Source of the DNA: Bog-950 sp035299425
GTDB taxonomy: Bacteria > Bacteroidota > Bacteroidia > Chitinophagales > LD1
Direction: 5' to 3'
Assembly (NCBI GenBank): GCA_035299425.1
Contig: DATGWP010000227.1
Span: forward strand, 15,383 to 79,382
Length of the DNA: 64,000 nucleotides
Below are positions 8,482-17,761 of the stretch, piece by piece (the first letter of the stretch is position 1; each line of letters starts with the position of its first letter). Position numbers and translations under genes: made by a program. The notes beneath the pieces were generated by a model, which saw only the letters and a list, made by a program, of their open reading frames with translations, did not search any database and was not told the DNA's origin.

Positions 8482-8871
8482 CTATAGAAGAATTACCCTG
8501 ATGCGCTGGAATAGCTTAAAAGCATCGTCGGGCAAATGAGCATATACCACCCACTTAGAAACAGGTGGCTGGTCGCTTACTATTTGCGGTAAATAAGCCT
8601 GTATAAGATTACTGAGAATATCTGTAGGGAAAGAAACGGTAGGGCGCTCGCTATGGTTAGCGTGCTTAATAAACTTCATATAAAAATTAGCCGGAGAAGC
8701 CTTACCCTTTTTCTGATCTGCCTTGTGCGATAAATACGTTTTAAAGTACTTGGCTGCGCTACAGTCTGATGCCATAGCTGCCTGAAAAAACACCAGGTGA
8801 AGACAATACACGCTTAACAGGAGAAAAACTCTCATGGCAGCTTTGCGGGTATTTAAAAGTTGTCTTTTCAC
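8482..8871 (-). CDS. small secreted hypothetical protein
   Basis: A 129-residue protein with a hydrophobic N-terminal signal (MRVFLLLSVYCLHLVFFQAA) and a basic mature part with no recognised domain. The frame opens with GTG at 8871, which is preceded by AAGGAG at a six-base distance; ATG at 8835 would give a more typical signal peptide without the 12-residue extension. The mature region has one Cys near its start and segments FYMKFIKHANHSERPTVSF and DILSNLIQAYLPQIVSDQ. It lies between the repeat array and the amidase cargo gene, on the same strand as the latter but upstream-directed away from it. Function unknown. Confidence 0.5.
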   Translation of the reverse strand: MKRQLLNTRKAAMRVFLLLSVYCLHLVFFQAAMASDCSAAKYFKTYLSHKADQKKGKASPANFYMKFIKHANHSERPTVSFPTDILSNLIQAYLPQIVSDQPPVSKWVVYAHLPDDAFKLFQRIRVILL

Positions 8872-8942
8872 TGTGTGCTCCTTGTTTCTACAGGGTGAAG
8901 ATAAAAAACAAGCATTACAAAACTATTGGGTTGTGTTTAATT

Positions 8943-11900
8943 TCAAAAGCCCACAATTTTTTTAACGAAATATTGCATATCGGGGCTTTTTATCCTCACC
9001 AGGTAAATGCTGCCAGCCAGCAAGCGCTTATCTATAATATGTTTTGCTCCCTCTGCACGGGCCATATATACGCTGCGCCCCAGGGCATCCAACACCTCTA
9101 CATCGTAATATGCAATATTGCTTTGGGCAGTTACCTGCCAGTGCCCCGGGCTTATTTCGTAAACACTAAAACCGCCTATGTTCAAATCCTGAACGGAAGT
9201 AGCCAGGCAGGCAGGGTAGCTTACAAATACATCAGCCGATTGGGTGGTGCAAAAATTTGAATCGGCCACCATTACATAATAGTATCCTGTTTGTGCCGCT
9301 GTATAAAAACGGGTAATAGCGCCCGATAGAAGGCTGTTGTTGCCATACCACTGGTAAGAAACATTGGGAATAAACGAAGCCGCCAGCTCACAATCATTTA
9401 CCTGCACGGCAGGTGTTACATTACCCCCTACCTGCATTTGCAAGGCATTGGATTGCACTGTGGCACTGGCTATACATTCCTGCGAACTTGCCAGCGCACA
9501 GGTTACCACGTCGCCATTAGCCAGCGACGATGTGCTGTATGTATTGCCTGATCCGGTAACTACACCATTTACTTTCCATTCGTAAACCGGAGCGTTCCCT
9601 TCATTAATAGCTGTTGCCGTGAACGTAACAGCCGTGCCAGCACAAGTTACCAGGCCTACATTTGATGTAATGCTCACTACAGGCATTGCCGGTGCAATAA
9701 TATTAGCGGCAATTTCATTAGAGGTATAAGTGCCCCCTACCACACAACCACCGTTGGTAGTCATTTGGCAGGTTACCACATCGCCATTGGTTAGTTGCGT
9801 AGTAACAAAACTTATACCTGTAGCGGCATTGCTGCCGTTAACCTTCCACTGCCAGGCAGGCGCTACACCGCCATTTACAGGCTGTGCTGTAAACATGATA
9901 GACGTGCCTGCGCAAACCGAATCAGACTGACTGGAGATAATACTAACAGCTGGCAGAAGTGGCTGGGTGATATCAACCACAATTTGATTTGACTCTACAA
10001 AATGAACAGAGGGACACGCATGGGTAGAAACTATGCTGCAAGTAATAGTGTCGCCAGCGGCCAACGAATCTGAAATAAAGGAAGGACCGGTAGCGGATAG
10101 AATTGGAAAACCATTCTTCCACCATTGATAAACCGGGTTCGCACCTCCGTTTATAACAGATGTAGCAAAGGTTACAGGCTCTCCGGCACACACTGCCCCC
10201 GAAGGGTTTGCCACAATACCTACCAATGGCACAACCGTTGGAGTTACAGTTAGTGTTATACTATTAGAGTTAGCGGTGCTTGTTGTAGCGCAGGTAGCTG
10301 ATGAAGTAAGCTGGCAGGTAATTACATCGCCGGTAGCAAAATTGCCGCCGGTGTAGGTAGATGCGTTTGCGCCATTGATAGGATTGCCGTTCTTCTTCCA
10401 AACAAAACCAGGTGTTGTGCCTCCGCCATTTGCATTTGCAATAAAAGTAACCGGGTCTGCCGAGCAGATAGTAGATGAAGTTGTGCTTATAGAAATTGCC
10501 GGTGTTACGCTACCACTTACATTCATTAAAAAAGCATTTGAAAGAGCGGTGTCATCTACCAAACAACCGGTAAGGCTGGTGGTAAGATGGCACCTTACTA
10601 TATCGCCGTTGCTTAGCGCACTGGTAGTAAATGTATCGCCGGTGGCTACCGTAATTCCGTTTACCCTCCATTGATATAGCGGACCGGTCCCTCCATTGCT
10701 GGAAGAAGCATAAAAGCTTGTCGTCTGTCCGTTACAAATCGAACTTCCGGAACCGGTGCTTATATATACAAATGGCGTAAGTAGCGGATAAACTATAAAA
10801 TCAATAGTATCGGCCACTACAGCCGGGGTTGCGCACAAAGCAGCAGATTGCAAAGTGCACGAAACAACATTATTTGTGGGCGGAAGCGAAGAGGAGGAAT
10901 AGCTATTGGCATTACCACCCACCACATTACCATTTACGCGCCAGGTATATACCGGCGATGCCCCGCCATTGGTAACAGTTGCTGTAAATGTCACATTATC
11001 TCCTGCACAAACACTGCCCGCAGGGTTAGCAGCGATACTTACAGTTGGCGTTACAACCTGATTAACCGTAAGCACTATCGCATTTGATGTAACAGTTGCC
11101 GTAGTAGCACAGGCAGCGTTGCTTGTCATCCGCACGCGGATGGTATCATTGGTAGATAAAGAAGATGAAGAGTAAGTAGCCGCATTTGCCCCGCCGATGT
11201 TTACACTGTTCTTTGTCCACTGATAAACCGGTGTGCTGCCGCCGCTGGTTGCAGTGGCCGTAAAGGTAACGCTGGCACCTGCGCAAACGGATGCATTTGG
11301 TGTACTGATAGCAACCGTAGGTGTAACTGCCGGCGTAACCGTTACCCCATAGGCATCGCTGGCGACTGTAGCACAACTATTAGTAGCCGTAACCCGGTAT
11401 GTGCCCGAAGCAGAAACAGATATTTGTGTACCGGTACCACCGTTGCTCCAGCTATAGGTGCAGCCACTACAAGTGTTAGATACCGTAAGTGTAGTTGACT
11501 GACCCGCACAAACTGTTTGCGTACCTGTAATTACCGGCTTAACCGGGGCAGTGCAAGGTGTAGTTACACAAATAGTAAAGGTGGTAGTAGTAGGCGGGTT
11601 ATTGGCACCGGTATAATCATACACGCGCACATTGTAGGTGGCACCTACCGTTAAGCCGGTAGCCTGCAACACTTCGGTAGCCCCCTCGCCACCACCATCA
11701 TCGGCACAGGCAATGCTTGTGCCGGGGCAGCCGCTACGCAAGTCAACCACAGCATCTAAGCCACCGGTAGGCACCACGGTAATAGTGTGTGCGGTAGAGG
11801 TGGCAACAAATTTAAACCATACGTCTTTAGCCAGTGTTGAGGTATAACCACCACAGGCTATAGGCGCTGTAGATTGGGTAGCGCCGCTTAGGTTACCGGT

Positions 11901-13229
11901 AGTGGCGGCACCGCAGGTAGCGCCATATACGGTAAGGTTAGTTTCATTGCCGCAGTAATCGTTAGTGGGTACTACCACCACTGCGCTGCAAGTGCCGCTG
12001 TTGAAATAATTGAACCAGGTGCTCCAGGGTATGGTACCGGGGCAATCGGTATTGGTGCCGGGCATATTCTGGTGGCCGCAAATACCCGGTGAAGTATTGT
12101 TTTGATTAGTTGCAATACCATACTGGGTACAAAAGTAGCAGGCCATGTTGGCCGATGCCTGTAGCATAGCGGTACTGTTCCATAAGCCGGGGTTGGCATT
12201 GGTGGCTTCGTGTTCCTGGCCTATACTTCGTCCGTTGTTATACGGGTAACCGCTGGCCCCGCAATGCCAGGCCGTATTAGCCACCGGTACTACCTGGTAG
12301 ATAGTTCCGTTATTAGCCGTAACAAAGTGTGCGCTGGCATTGGCCGAGCAATTCTGAAACCACGACACCGCACCGGCTGCGGTACCGGTACCTATCCAGT
12401 GATTTACCCAGGTATCTATACTATGGTTGCGGCCGCTGCTATAGTTGCATGTGGTCATGCTACTTACAGCCGGGCCATAATCACTGCTGCGCGATGCGTC
12501 ATCTTCTGCTGCGTGGTGATAGTTAGCATTTATAAATGCCATATCCAGTTTAGGGTCGCGGGGTAATACTATTTCTTCGTTCCACAGGGTAGTGCTATGT
12601 GCCCCATCGCACATTACACCATAATATCTATCGGCCTGTATGGTGCGCAATTCATCCGATATTAAACCGGTAAATTTCTTTACAGCAGGGTACCATGTTT
12701 CTAAACCATCTTTTTGAACCACCGGTTGCAAAGTGTTGTAGTAACTTTGAAGCAATGCCGCAGCGCCGCGTATATTCTGGCGGGCATCATCTTTAAGCAG
12801 TTGTTCGCTTACACCAAGTAGTTGTGCTGCTTCGCCCAATGTATTGCAATAGTCGTTCTGTACCAGGTGCATAATACCCCAGCCCTGGTCGATAGAAGGG
12901 CCCGTTTGTGTCCAGTTGTTTTCAATTTGCCCAATGGTTTTTAACAGGGCTACCGGCACATTAAACTCCAGCGCGGCATCGTTAAAGTATTTCTCTACCA
13001 CCGAACCCGAAGGGTGTGGCTTGCTTAGATAATAAGCCCACAACTCATGGCTATGCGGTTGCACATCTTTATCAATATGGCTTTCTACAATTCTCAGTTC
13101 ATGGCTTACATCCCGCTGCAGGTGCAGTTCGCCATTAATAAAAACCGAATCGCATTTAGGTTGTGCAAACAAACTGCCACAGCACAAAACTGAAAAGCAT
13201 AAAGCGTATAACTTTTTCATCGGCACCAT
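8943..13229 (-). CDS. giant T9SS cargo: lysozyme-like plus N-acetylmuramoyl-L-alanine amidase with Ig-like repeats
   Basis: A secreted protein of 1428 residues (1425 if ATG 13220 is used, which gives the signal peptide MKKLYALCFSVLCCGSLFAQ). Residues about 80-180 resemble a lysozyme/transglycosylase fold (FNVPVALLKTIGQIENNW, then DQGWGIMHL). An amidase_2 (peptidoglycan amidase) domain follows at about 215-425, with AWHCG, GQEHEATN and a CGHQNMPGTNTDCPG metal-site-like end. Next is a pre-peptidase-like beta domain (about 430-560), then roughly nine Ig-like repeats each starting near SVCAG..VTFTA (560-1340), and a T9SS C-terminal sorting domain ending YFVKKIVGF. It probably cuts peptidoglycan of other cells or remodels the envelope at the surface; neither activity is proven by the sequence alone. 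Confidence 0.87.
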   Translation of the reverse strand: MVPMKKLYALCFSVLCCGSLFAQPKCDSVFINGELHLQRDVSHELRIVESHIDKDVQPHSHELWAYYLSKPHPSGSVVEKYFNDAALEFNVPVALLKTIGQIENNWTQTGPSIDQGWGIMHLVQNDYCNTLGEAAQLLGVSEQLLKDDARQNIRGAAALLQSYYNTLQPVVQKDGLETWYPAVKKFTGLISDELRTIQADRYYGVMCDGAHSTTLWNEEIVLPRDPKLDMAFINANYHHAAEDDASRSSDYGPAVSSMTTCNYSSGRNHSIDTWVNHWIGTGTAAGAVSWFQNCSANASAHFVTANNGTIYQVVPVANTAWHCGASGYPYNNGRSIGQEHEATNANPGLWNSTAMLQASANMACYFCTQYGIATNQNNTSPGICGHQNMPGTNTDCPGTIPWSTWFNYFNSGTCSAVVVVPTNDYCGNETNLTVYGATCGAATTGNLSGATQSTAPIACGGYTSTLAKDVWFKFVATSTAHTITVVPTGGLDAVVDLRSGCPGTSIACADDGGGEGATEVLQATGLTVGATYNVRVYDYTGANNPPTTTTFTICVTTPCTAPVKPVITGTQTVCAGQSTTLTVSNTCSGCTYSWSNGGTGTQISVSASGTYRVTATNSCATVASDAYGVTVTPAVTPTVAISTPNASVCAGASVTFTATATSGGSTPVYQWTKNSVNIGGANAATYSSSSLSTNDTIRVRMTSNAACATTATVTSNAIVLTVNQVVTPTVSIAANPAGSVCAGDNVTFTATVTNGGASPVYTWRVNGNVVGGNANSYSSSSLPPTNNVVSCTLQSAALCATPAVVADTIDFIVYPLLTPFVYISTGSGSSICNGQTTSFYASSSNGGTGPLYQWRVNGITVATGDTFTTSALSNGDIVRCHLTTSLTGCLVDDTALSNAFLMNVSGSVTPAISISTTSSTICSADPVTFIANANGGGTTPGFVWKKNGNPINGANASTYTGGNFATGDVITCQLTSSATCATTSTANSNSITLTVTPTVVPLVGIVANPSGAVCAGEPVTFATSVINGGANPVYQWWKNGFPILSATGPSFISDSLAAGDTITCSIVSTHACPSVHFVESNQIVVDITQPLLPAVSIISSQSDSVCAGTSIMFTAQPVNGGVAPAWQWKVNGSNAATGISFVTTQLTNGDVVTCQMTTNGGCVVGGTYTSNEIAANIIAPAMPVVSITSNVGLVTCAGTAVTFTATAINEGNAPVYEWKVNGVVTGSGNTYSTSSLANGDVVTCALASSQECIASATVQSNALQMQVGGNVTPAVQVNDCELAASFIPNVSYQWYGNNSLLSGAITRFYTAAQTGYYYVMVADSNFCTTQSADVFVSYPACLATSVQDLNIGGFSVYEISPGHWQVTAQSNIAYYDVEVLDALGRSVYMARAEGAKHIIDKRLLAGSIYLVRIKSPDMQYFVKKIVGF

Positions 13230-13327
13230 TTGGTATAAGAAGTAAAAGGGAAATTACAAAAACAAACAATTAGCCTGCAGATTATTTTATCCATATTTGG
13301 ATCCGTTGCTGACAATTCCCCAAAGCT

Positions 13328-14365
13328 ATGCATCCTCTTACATCCATCTTCGTGTTAATTGGTTTAACTTTCTGTCACTTGCTTAGTGCGCAGGACACGG
13401 TATATACTACCAGTGGCGTACTTTATGATATTAAAATCAGAGACAATCAGGTCGATTTTGTTGAGTATAGGCCTATTAGCGAAGAGTTTGATAAGCAGAA
13501 CATTTTTCTAAGTAAACAATACGTAAATACAATAAAACGACATGGTGGGTTTATAGAAGATGTCGTACATGATTCTGCTAATGCATTTCATTCAGTCTTT
13601 TCGTATGTGGATAGCAATGGCAATAAATTTACTGAAGATATAAATTACAACCCTGCTTCATCCTTCCCTATAGATACATCGATTAAACTTAAACGGTTTA
13701 AAAAGGACGAATACTACACCCGCAAATATGGCGACTACAATCACTTTTACATTAATGACCCAGCAAGAAAATTCTCAACTTGCAAGGCCGTAACGTTTAT
13801 AGGGGTAAACTTTAGTTTTATGAAGCTGGTGAATTACCATGATAAAATTAAAGCCAGCATTGTTAGAAATAAATATCTGTCAACGGTAGCAATTAAGATA
13901 AATACTAATCCCGGATTAATTGCATATCGTGATGCTTTCTTAAGGGGTAAGCACCTGCTTATAGAAACTAAAGCATCGGGTGCCAGCTACAAATTACTTG
14001 ACCCTATGTCATGGATTGCTGCCAACGAGTATGACTTGCCTGTAGGAAAAATACCAGCCATCATTCGCTCTTTAGATTGCCCGGGTCTGGAGGGAGTGGG
14101 TGTCGTTTTTGTTATTGAAAAATTTTCGAAGCCGGAAAAAGCGGTGTCTGGCTATTGGGTCGCTTTTGACTTTTCTACGCGTAGTGTATTGTTGATAGAT
14201 TACATAAATTTCAAAAAGGTAGAATTGCAAATAAACAATTTTATGAATGGTTGGGTAGGTTATTGGGAAGCAGGGGCATTAAATGCCGGGGTACTACTCC
14301 CGCTGAGTTTTCAGGAGTATCTACGTCTTGAAAGTAAAGGGAAATTTGAACTTACTGAACAATAG
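13328..14365 (+). CDS. secreted hypothetical protein (345 aa)
   Basis: A 345-residue protein with a signal peptide (MHPLTSIFVLIGLTFCHLLSA, cut before QDTVYTT). The mature region begins with a strand-rich stretch about 60 residues long (VYTTSGVLYDIKIRDNQVDF), then a mixed alpha/beta region with no motif I recognise, and ends in a segment with GYWVAFDFSTRSVLLIDYI. There is no membrane anchor or lipobox. The gene is AT-richer than its neighbours, which may mean recent acquisition. It is divergent from the amidase cargo gene and ends 12 bp before a strong terminator shared with the convergent Cys-rich gene. Function unknown. Confidence 0.65.
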   Translation: MHPLTSIFVLIGLTFCHLLSAQDTVYTTSGVLYDIKIRDNQVDFVEYRPISEEFDKQNIFLSKQYVNTIKRHGGFIEDVVHDSANAFHSVFSYVDSNGNKFTEDINYNPASSFPIDTSIKLKRFKKDEYYTRKYGDYNHFYINDPARKFSTCKAVTFIGVNFSFMKLVNYHDKIKASIVRNKYLSTVAIKINTNPGLIAYRDAFLRGKHLLIETKASGASYKLLDPMSWIAANEYDLPVGKIPAIIRSLDCPGLEGVGVVFVIEKFSKPEKAVSGYWVAFDFSTRSVLLIDYINFKKVELQINNFMNGWVGYWEAGALNAGVLLPLSFQEYLRLESKGKFELTEQ

Positions 14366-14376
14366 TTCCTAATAAT

Positions 14377-14405
14377 GAAAAAGCCGGCACATGGCCGGCT
14401 TTTTC
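14377..14405. terminator. bidirectional rho-independent terminator
   Basis: Perfect inverted repeat with a 12-bp stem, GAAAAAGCCGGC on one side and GCCGGCTTTTTC on the other, around a short ACATG-type loop. Both ends give an A-run/T-run, so it can act in both directions between the convergent genes at 13328-14365 (+) and 14430-14747 (-). Confidence 0.9.
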
Positions 14406-14429
14406 TAAAAGATTAAGCTTAAAATTACT

Positions 14430-14747
14430 TTACTTTTTATCTCCTGCTGGTTCTGCTGCTGCATGGCTGCAACCTGCTGCTCCGCCATTTTTCTGGCAAC
14501 AAGCCGGTGCTGCTGCGCCCTTGGTGCAAGCTGCTTTCTCGGTATGTCCGCTGCACGCTGCAGGGGCTGTTTTGCCAGAGCATGCTGCTTTGGTTTCGGT
14601 AGCTGCAGGGGCGTTGATAGTAGATGGTTTAGAATCTACCTTTACTACCGGTGTTGCCTGTTGAACAGTGCTGGCAGTAGCGGCCTGTTGTGCGTTAACA
14701 AAACAAACCATTGCCATAAAACTTAAAATGATGCTTACTTTTTTCAT
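14430..14747 (-). CDS. small secreted Ala/Cys-rich protein
   Basis: A 105-residue protein with signal peptide MKKVSIILSFMAMVCFVNA. The first part of the mature chain is Ala/Thr/Val/Gln-rich and low in complexity. The second half has eight Cys in spaced groups (AACSGKT, AACSGHTEKAAC, ACCQKNGGAAGCSH) with two His, a pattern that could bind metal ions or form disulphides. I recognise no characterised family; similar Ala/Cys-rich short exported proteins occur in Bacteroidota. It is the last gene of the leftward psd/cdsA group, about 30 bp after psd, and ends at the bidirectional terminator. Confidence 0.6.
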   Translation of the reverse strand: MKKVSIILSFMAMVCFVNAQQAATASTVQQATPVVKVDSKPSTINAPAATETKAACSGKTAPAACSGHTEKAACTKGAAAPACCQKNGGAAGCSHAAAEPAGDKK

Positions 14748-14779
14748 GTCTTCAATGTTTAGATTTTAAAAATATACTA

Positions 14780-15454
14780 CTACTCAACTAATGTGCCTAT
14801 TACGGTAATACCACCTTTTACTTTTTGCTTAAGGTCAACTTCTATCTTGGTGCCTACCGGTAAAAACAAATCTACCCGCGAACCAAATTTAATAAAACCC
14901 AGTTCACCGTTTTGCTGAACTTCATCACCCTCGTTAAGGTACCAGCGTATTTTGCGGGCCAGTTTGCCGGCTATCTGCCGGATAAGGATTTCAGCATCGA
15001 GTTCATCATGTTCAATTACCACGGTGTTGCGCTCGTTCTTCTCCGATGATTTTGGGTGCCATGCCACCAGGTATTTACCGGGGTGGTATTTTTGGTACTT
15101 AACCAGGCCGCTTATGGGGTTGCGGTTAACGTGCACATTGGCTGGGCTCATAAAAATAGAAACCTGTATGCGCTTATCTTTAAAGTATTCGTTCTCTACT
15201 ACTTCTTCTATTACCACTACCCGCCCATCGGCCGGGGCTATAATCTGGTTATCGCTGCTAAGGAAATTGCGGGTAGGTATGCGAAAGAAAGAGGCAAAGG
15301 CTGCTATAATAACCAACGAAACAGCACCTGTAATGTAGTACACCATTACATTGCGAAAAATGAATGCTACCGCAATGTTCACCAACAAAAGAACGATACC
15401 CGAAACCAAAAGGATTTTGTGTCCTTCTTTGTGAATCTTAATCTTTTTCTTCAT
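14780..15454 (-). CDS. psd: phosphatidylserine decarboxylase (PSD-B-like family)
   Basis: A 224-residue membrane-associated enzyme that converts phosphatidylserine to phosphatidylethanolamine. Two hydrophobic helices lie near residues 14-55. The catalytic part has IIAPADGRVVVIEEV (about 71-85), FMSPANVHVNRNP (about 101-113) and the self-cleavage site FGSRVDLFLP, where Gly191-Ser192 would give the pyruvoyl alpha chain. The compact length matches the short bacterial/archaeal type rather than the ~290-residue proteobacterial enzyme. It lies 76 bp after cdsA on the same strand, so consecutive steps of phospholipid synthesis are probably co-transcribed; a phosphatidylserine synthase gene is not in the window. 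Confidence 0.92.
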   Translation of the reverse strand: MKKKIKIHKEGHKILLVSGIVLLLVNIAVAFIFRNVMVYYITGAVSLVIIAAFASFFRIPTRNFLSSDNQIIAPADGRVVVIEEVVENEYFKDKRIQVSIFMSPANVHVNRNPISGLVKYQKYHPGKYLVAWHPKSSEKNERNTVVIEHDELDAEILIRQIAGKLARKIRWYLNEGDEVQQNGELGFIKFGSRVDLFLPVGTKIEVDLKQKVKGGITVIGTLVE

Positions 15455-15530
15455 TATCTGTTTTGAATAAAGGGCGAATGTAAGGTAAAATTAGCGAAAC
15501 CGCTTAACAGGTAACGGGCAGGTGTCCAAT

Positions 15531-16466
15531 TTATTGGCTCAGGTACTCTACCACCAGCATCAGGTTTTTAACCTGCGTAAACATCCAGAGGGTAAGCGCC
15601 ACAAAAGGAACTACCAGGAAAAACGAGTCCATGCGGTCTAAAAAGCCCCCGTGGCCCGGCATTATACTGCCCGAATCCTTAATTCCGAGGTTTCTTTTAA
15701 GCAGCGACTCTGCAAGGTCGCCATAAGTAGCTGTAACAATAATTACCAATGCCAGTATCACCCATTCTACCGAAGATAACATTTGCAAGTAAGGTATCTT
15801 ATTGGCAAAGTAATAAGCTACCAAAGTAGTTATGGCGCCCAGTATAGCCCCCTCCCATGTTTTTTTGGGCGATATGCGTTCAAACAACTTACGCTTACCC
15901 AGCAAAGAACCCCAGATGTAGCAAAACGAATCGTACATCCATATGGCAAAAAACATAGCCAGTATAAACCAGCTGCCCTGCTTAAAATAGATGTTGGCGG
16001 TAAGTATAATAGGTACCAGTATCCAGAATACAGCTACTGTTTTCCAGCCCAGGTTTTCGAAAGGCTTGTCAGATTTTGAATACAGCTCTGCAATAAAAAA
16101 GATAAACACGGCCAGCGGCACCAATACATTAAGCGCCAGCGCCGAATCGCGGAAGCGCGTAAGCGCCTGCAGGCCGGCTATCAGCAGGTTATCCAGGTTA
16201 GGTATGCCTTCGGCCGGTGGCGAAGCCAGCACAAACGCCATAATGTAAACCACATACAACAAAACAATAGCAAACCATTTGCCCTGAGCAAACGAGCCCG
16301 AAGGGGTACTGCGGCGCGGTTGGGTTATGTTGAAATACTCATTTAAACTGCCCAGCAGCATAATGCTCATTAATAAAAGGAAAGTGTATTGATTATACAG
16401 CAACGCACTAATGGCCAGGGCCGCAACTACCAGGCCTGAAGAAAGACGGATCAAAAATGTTTTCAT
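15531..16466 (-). CDS. cdsA: phosphatidate cytidylyltransferase (CDP-diglyceride synthase)
   Basis: A 311-residue membrane enzyme that makes CDP-diacylglycerol from phosphatidate and CTP. There are seven to eight hydrophobic helices. The CdsA signature is complete near the C-terminus: SLLKRNLGIKDSGSIMPGHG followed by GFLDRMDSFF, which contains the KxxxxKD and HGGxxDRxD motifs that bind metal and CTP. The upstream SPKKTWEG motif is also typical. The start codon is 14 bp after the CPBP protease gene, and psd follows, so it belongs to one leftward operon supplying phospholipids. Confidence 0.95.
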   Translation of the reverse strand: MKTFLIRLSSGLVVAALAISALLYNQYTFLLLMSIMLLGSLNEYFNITQPRRSTPSGSFAQGKWFAIVLLYVVYIMAFVLASPPAEGIPNLDNLLIAGLQALTRFRDSALALNVLVPLAVFIFFIAELYSKSDKPFENLGWKTVAVFWILVPIILTANIYFKQGSWFILAMFFAIWMYDSFCYIWGSLLGKRKLFERISPKKTWEGAILGAITTLVAYYFANKIPYLQMLSSVEWVILALVIIVTATYGDLAESLLKRNLGIKDSGSIMPGHGGFLDRMDSFFLVVPFVALTLWMFTQVKNLMLVVEYLSQ

Positions 16467-16480
16467 GTAGTGTAGGGGTA

Positions 16481-17416
16481 TTATTGTTGAATGGGTGTGT
16501 CTGTATTTTCTTCAGCTTCTACAAAGTTGGCAGGCTGTTTCCATTTACTAAACAAAAAAACAAATCCTGTAAAAACAAGAATCCCTATCACTGTAGCATA
16601 TAAAGGCGTTTCGGCATTAGCTATATCCTCGCTTATAACACCTAAATTAAAAAGATATTTAACCAGCACCGCCAAAAAGTTATTAGTAAAGTGTGCGGCA
16701 ATGGGCAACCACAGGCTTCCGCTTATATAATACAGGTAACCCAAAAAGCTACCCAGCGCCCATATAGCCAGCACATTGTGTACTTCGAAATGGAAGATGG
16801 AGAAAATGAAACCTGTAATGAGTATAGATGCCAGTGGTGTAATACGGGCCTTTAGCATATCGCCCAGCAGCAGCCCGCGAAAGAAAAACTCCTCGCCCAC
16901 CGCAGGCACCACCGCTACCACAAATGAAACAATCAACAAATGGCCAAAGTCTTTAAAGCTCATCATGGCATTGGTAACTTCTTCGGTATGTTTTTGATAA
17001 TCGTAAAGAAAATGCAGCGATGAAGGCAGGGGTATCTGCTTATTAATGGTTACCAGAAACTCGATAAAAAACTGGGCAGCAAAGATTGAGGCCACTGCCA
17101 GGGCAACCATTTTCAGGCTGGGGTAGGTAGTTAATCGCAAGTGTTTTTTAAACTCCCCCGTTTCCAGCACCGAGAACATCATGGCCGTAAGCATAAAGCC
17201 ACCCAGTGAACTAAGCCCCTGTATAAAAAGAAAGGCGTTCAGTGAATTGGTATCGGTAAACTTACCCTCTAAAATACTCTGCGTATCGTGTACACCGAAT
17301 ATATGTCCGGCGCAGTACATGGCTATAATAGATACGATGCTGATATTGAAAACAAACATGCTTACCATTAAAGGTATGCGAAGCGCAAGCGGGTAATGCT
17401 GAAAAGGAGGCCTCAT
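16481..17416 (-). CDS. CPBP-family intramembrane metalloprotease
   Basis: A 311-residue polytopic membrane protein of the CPBP (CAAX/bacteriocin-processing) family, with about eight helices. The family motifs are all present: EExxxR at Glu175-Glu176-Arg180 (VGEEFFFRG), FxxxH with His209 (IFSIFHFEVHN), and HxxxN near His242 (AAHFTNNF), which form a membrane-buried metal site. It is positioned between a small conserved gene and cdsA, a linkage that suggests an envelope-related role such as membrane-protein or lipid-linked processing. The substrate is unknown; self-protection against peptide toxins is another known role of the family. Confidence 0.88.
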   Translation of the reverse strand: MRPPFQHYPLALRIPLMVSMFVFNISIVSIIAMYCAGHIFGVHDTQSILEGKFTDTNSLNAFLFIQGLSSLGGFMLTAMMFSVLETGEFKKHLRLTTYPSLKMVALAVASIFAAQFFIEFLVTINKQIPLPSSLHFLYDYQKHTEEVTNAMMSFKDFGHLLIVSFVVAVVPAVGEEFFFRGLLLGDMLKARITPLASILITGFIFSIFHFEVHNVLAIWALGSFLGYLYYISGSLWLPIAAHFTNNFLAVLVKYLFNLGVISEDIANAETPLYATVIGILVFTGFVFLFSKWKQPANFVEAEENTDTPIQQ

Positions 17417-17434
17417 GTAGTGCCAAACATAAAA

Positions 17435-17737
17435 CTATTTACGAAAGTTCAGCTTGGCAATTATAGCATCCGAAGAGGTATCGGCGTAGGTACCGTAAGC
17501 ATTTACCAGGGTACCCTTTAACCCGTCCTTAGATTGGATGGCATACAGCACCACTTCATCATCCACATCGGTCTGCCCATCGAAATGATGTGTTTCGGTA
17601 ATTTCAAAATCATCTGCCGATAACTGCACCCCCGATTGCGAACACTCCAGGCAGTTTTCGCGAAGGTTGAAATCACGATTATAGCCCCTGGCCTTTAAAT
17701 CGTTAAGTGCATCCAATAAAGTTTCGTATGTGTTCAT
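17435..17737 (-). CDS. conserved small protein of unknown function (100 aa)
   Basis: A 100-residue acidic soluble protein. It has the order MNTYETLLDALNDLKARGYN, DFNLRENCLECS, DFEITETHHFDGQTDVDDEV and a C-terminal GTYADTSSDAIIAKL, which fits a short protein family widespread in Bacteroidota. Database names such as phosphoribosylpyrophosphate synthetase for this family are probably wrong, as no PRPP motif is present. It lies 18 bp before the CPBP protease gene and 24 bp after a 50-aa membrane peptide gene, so it may be part of that envelope operon. No function can be assigned. Confidence 0.75.
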   Translation of the reverse strand: MNTYETLLDALNDLKARGYNRDFNLRENCLECSQSGVQLSADDFEITETHHFDGQTDVDDEVVLYAIQSKDGLKGTLVNAYGTYADTSSDAIIAKLNFRK

Positions 17738-17761
17738 GTGCTTAATTTTACTTGCGTAAAA

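Noticed and set aside
17435..17737. Naming the 100-residue protein a phosphoribosylpyrophosphate synthetase
   Set aside because: No PRPP-binding motif and far too short; the name is probably a propagated error.
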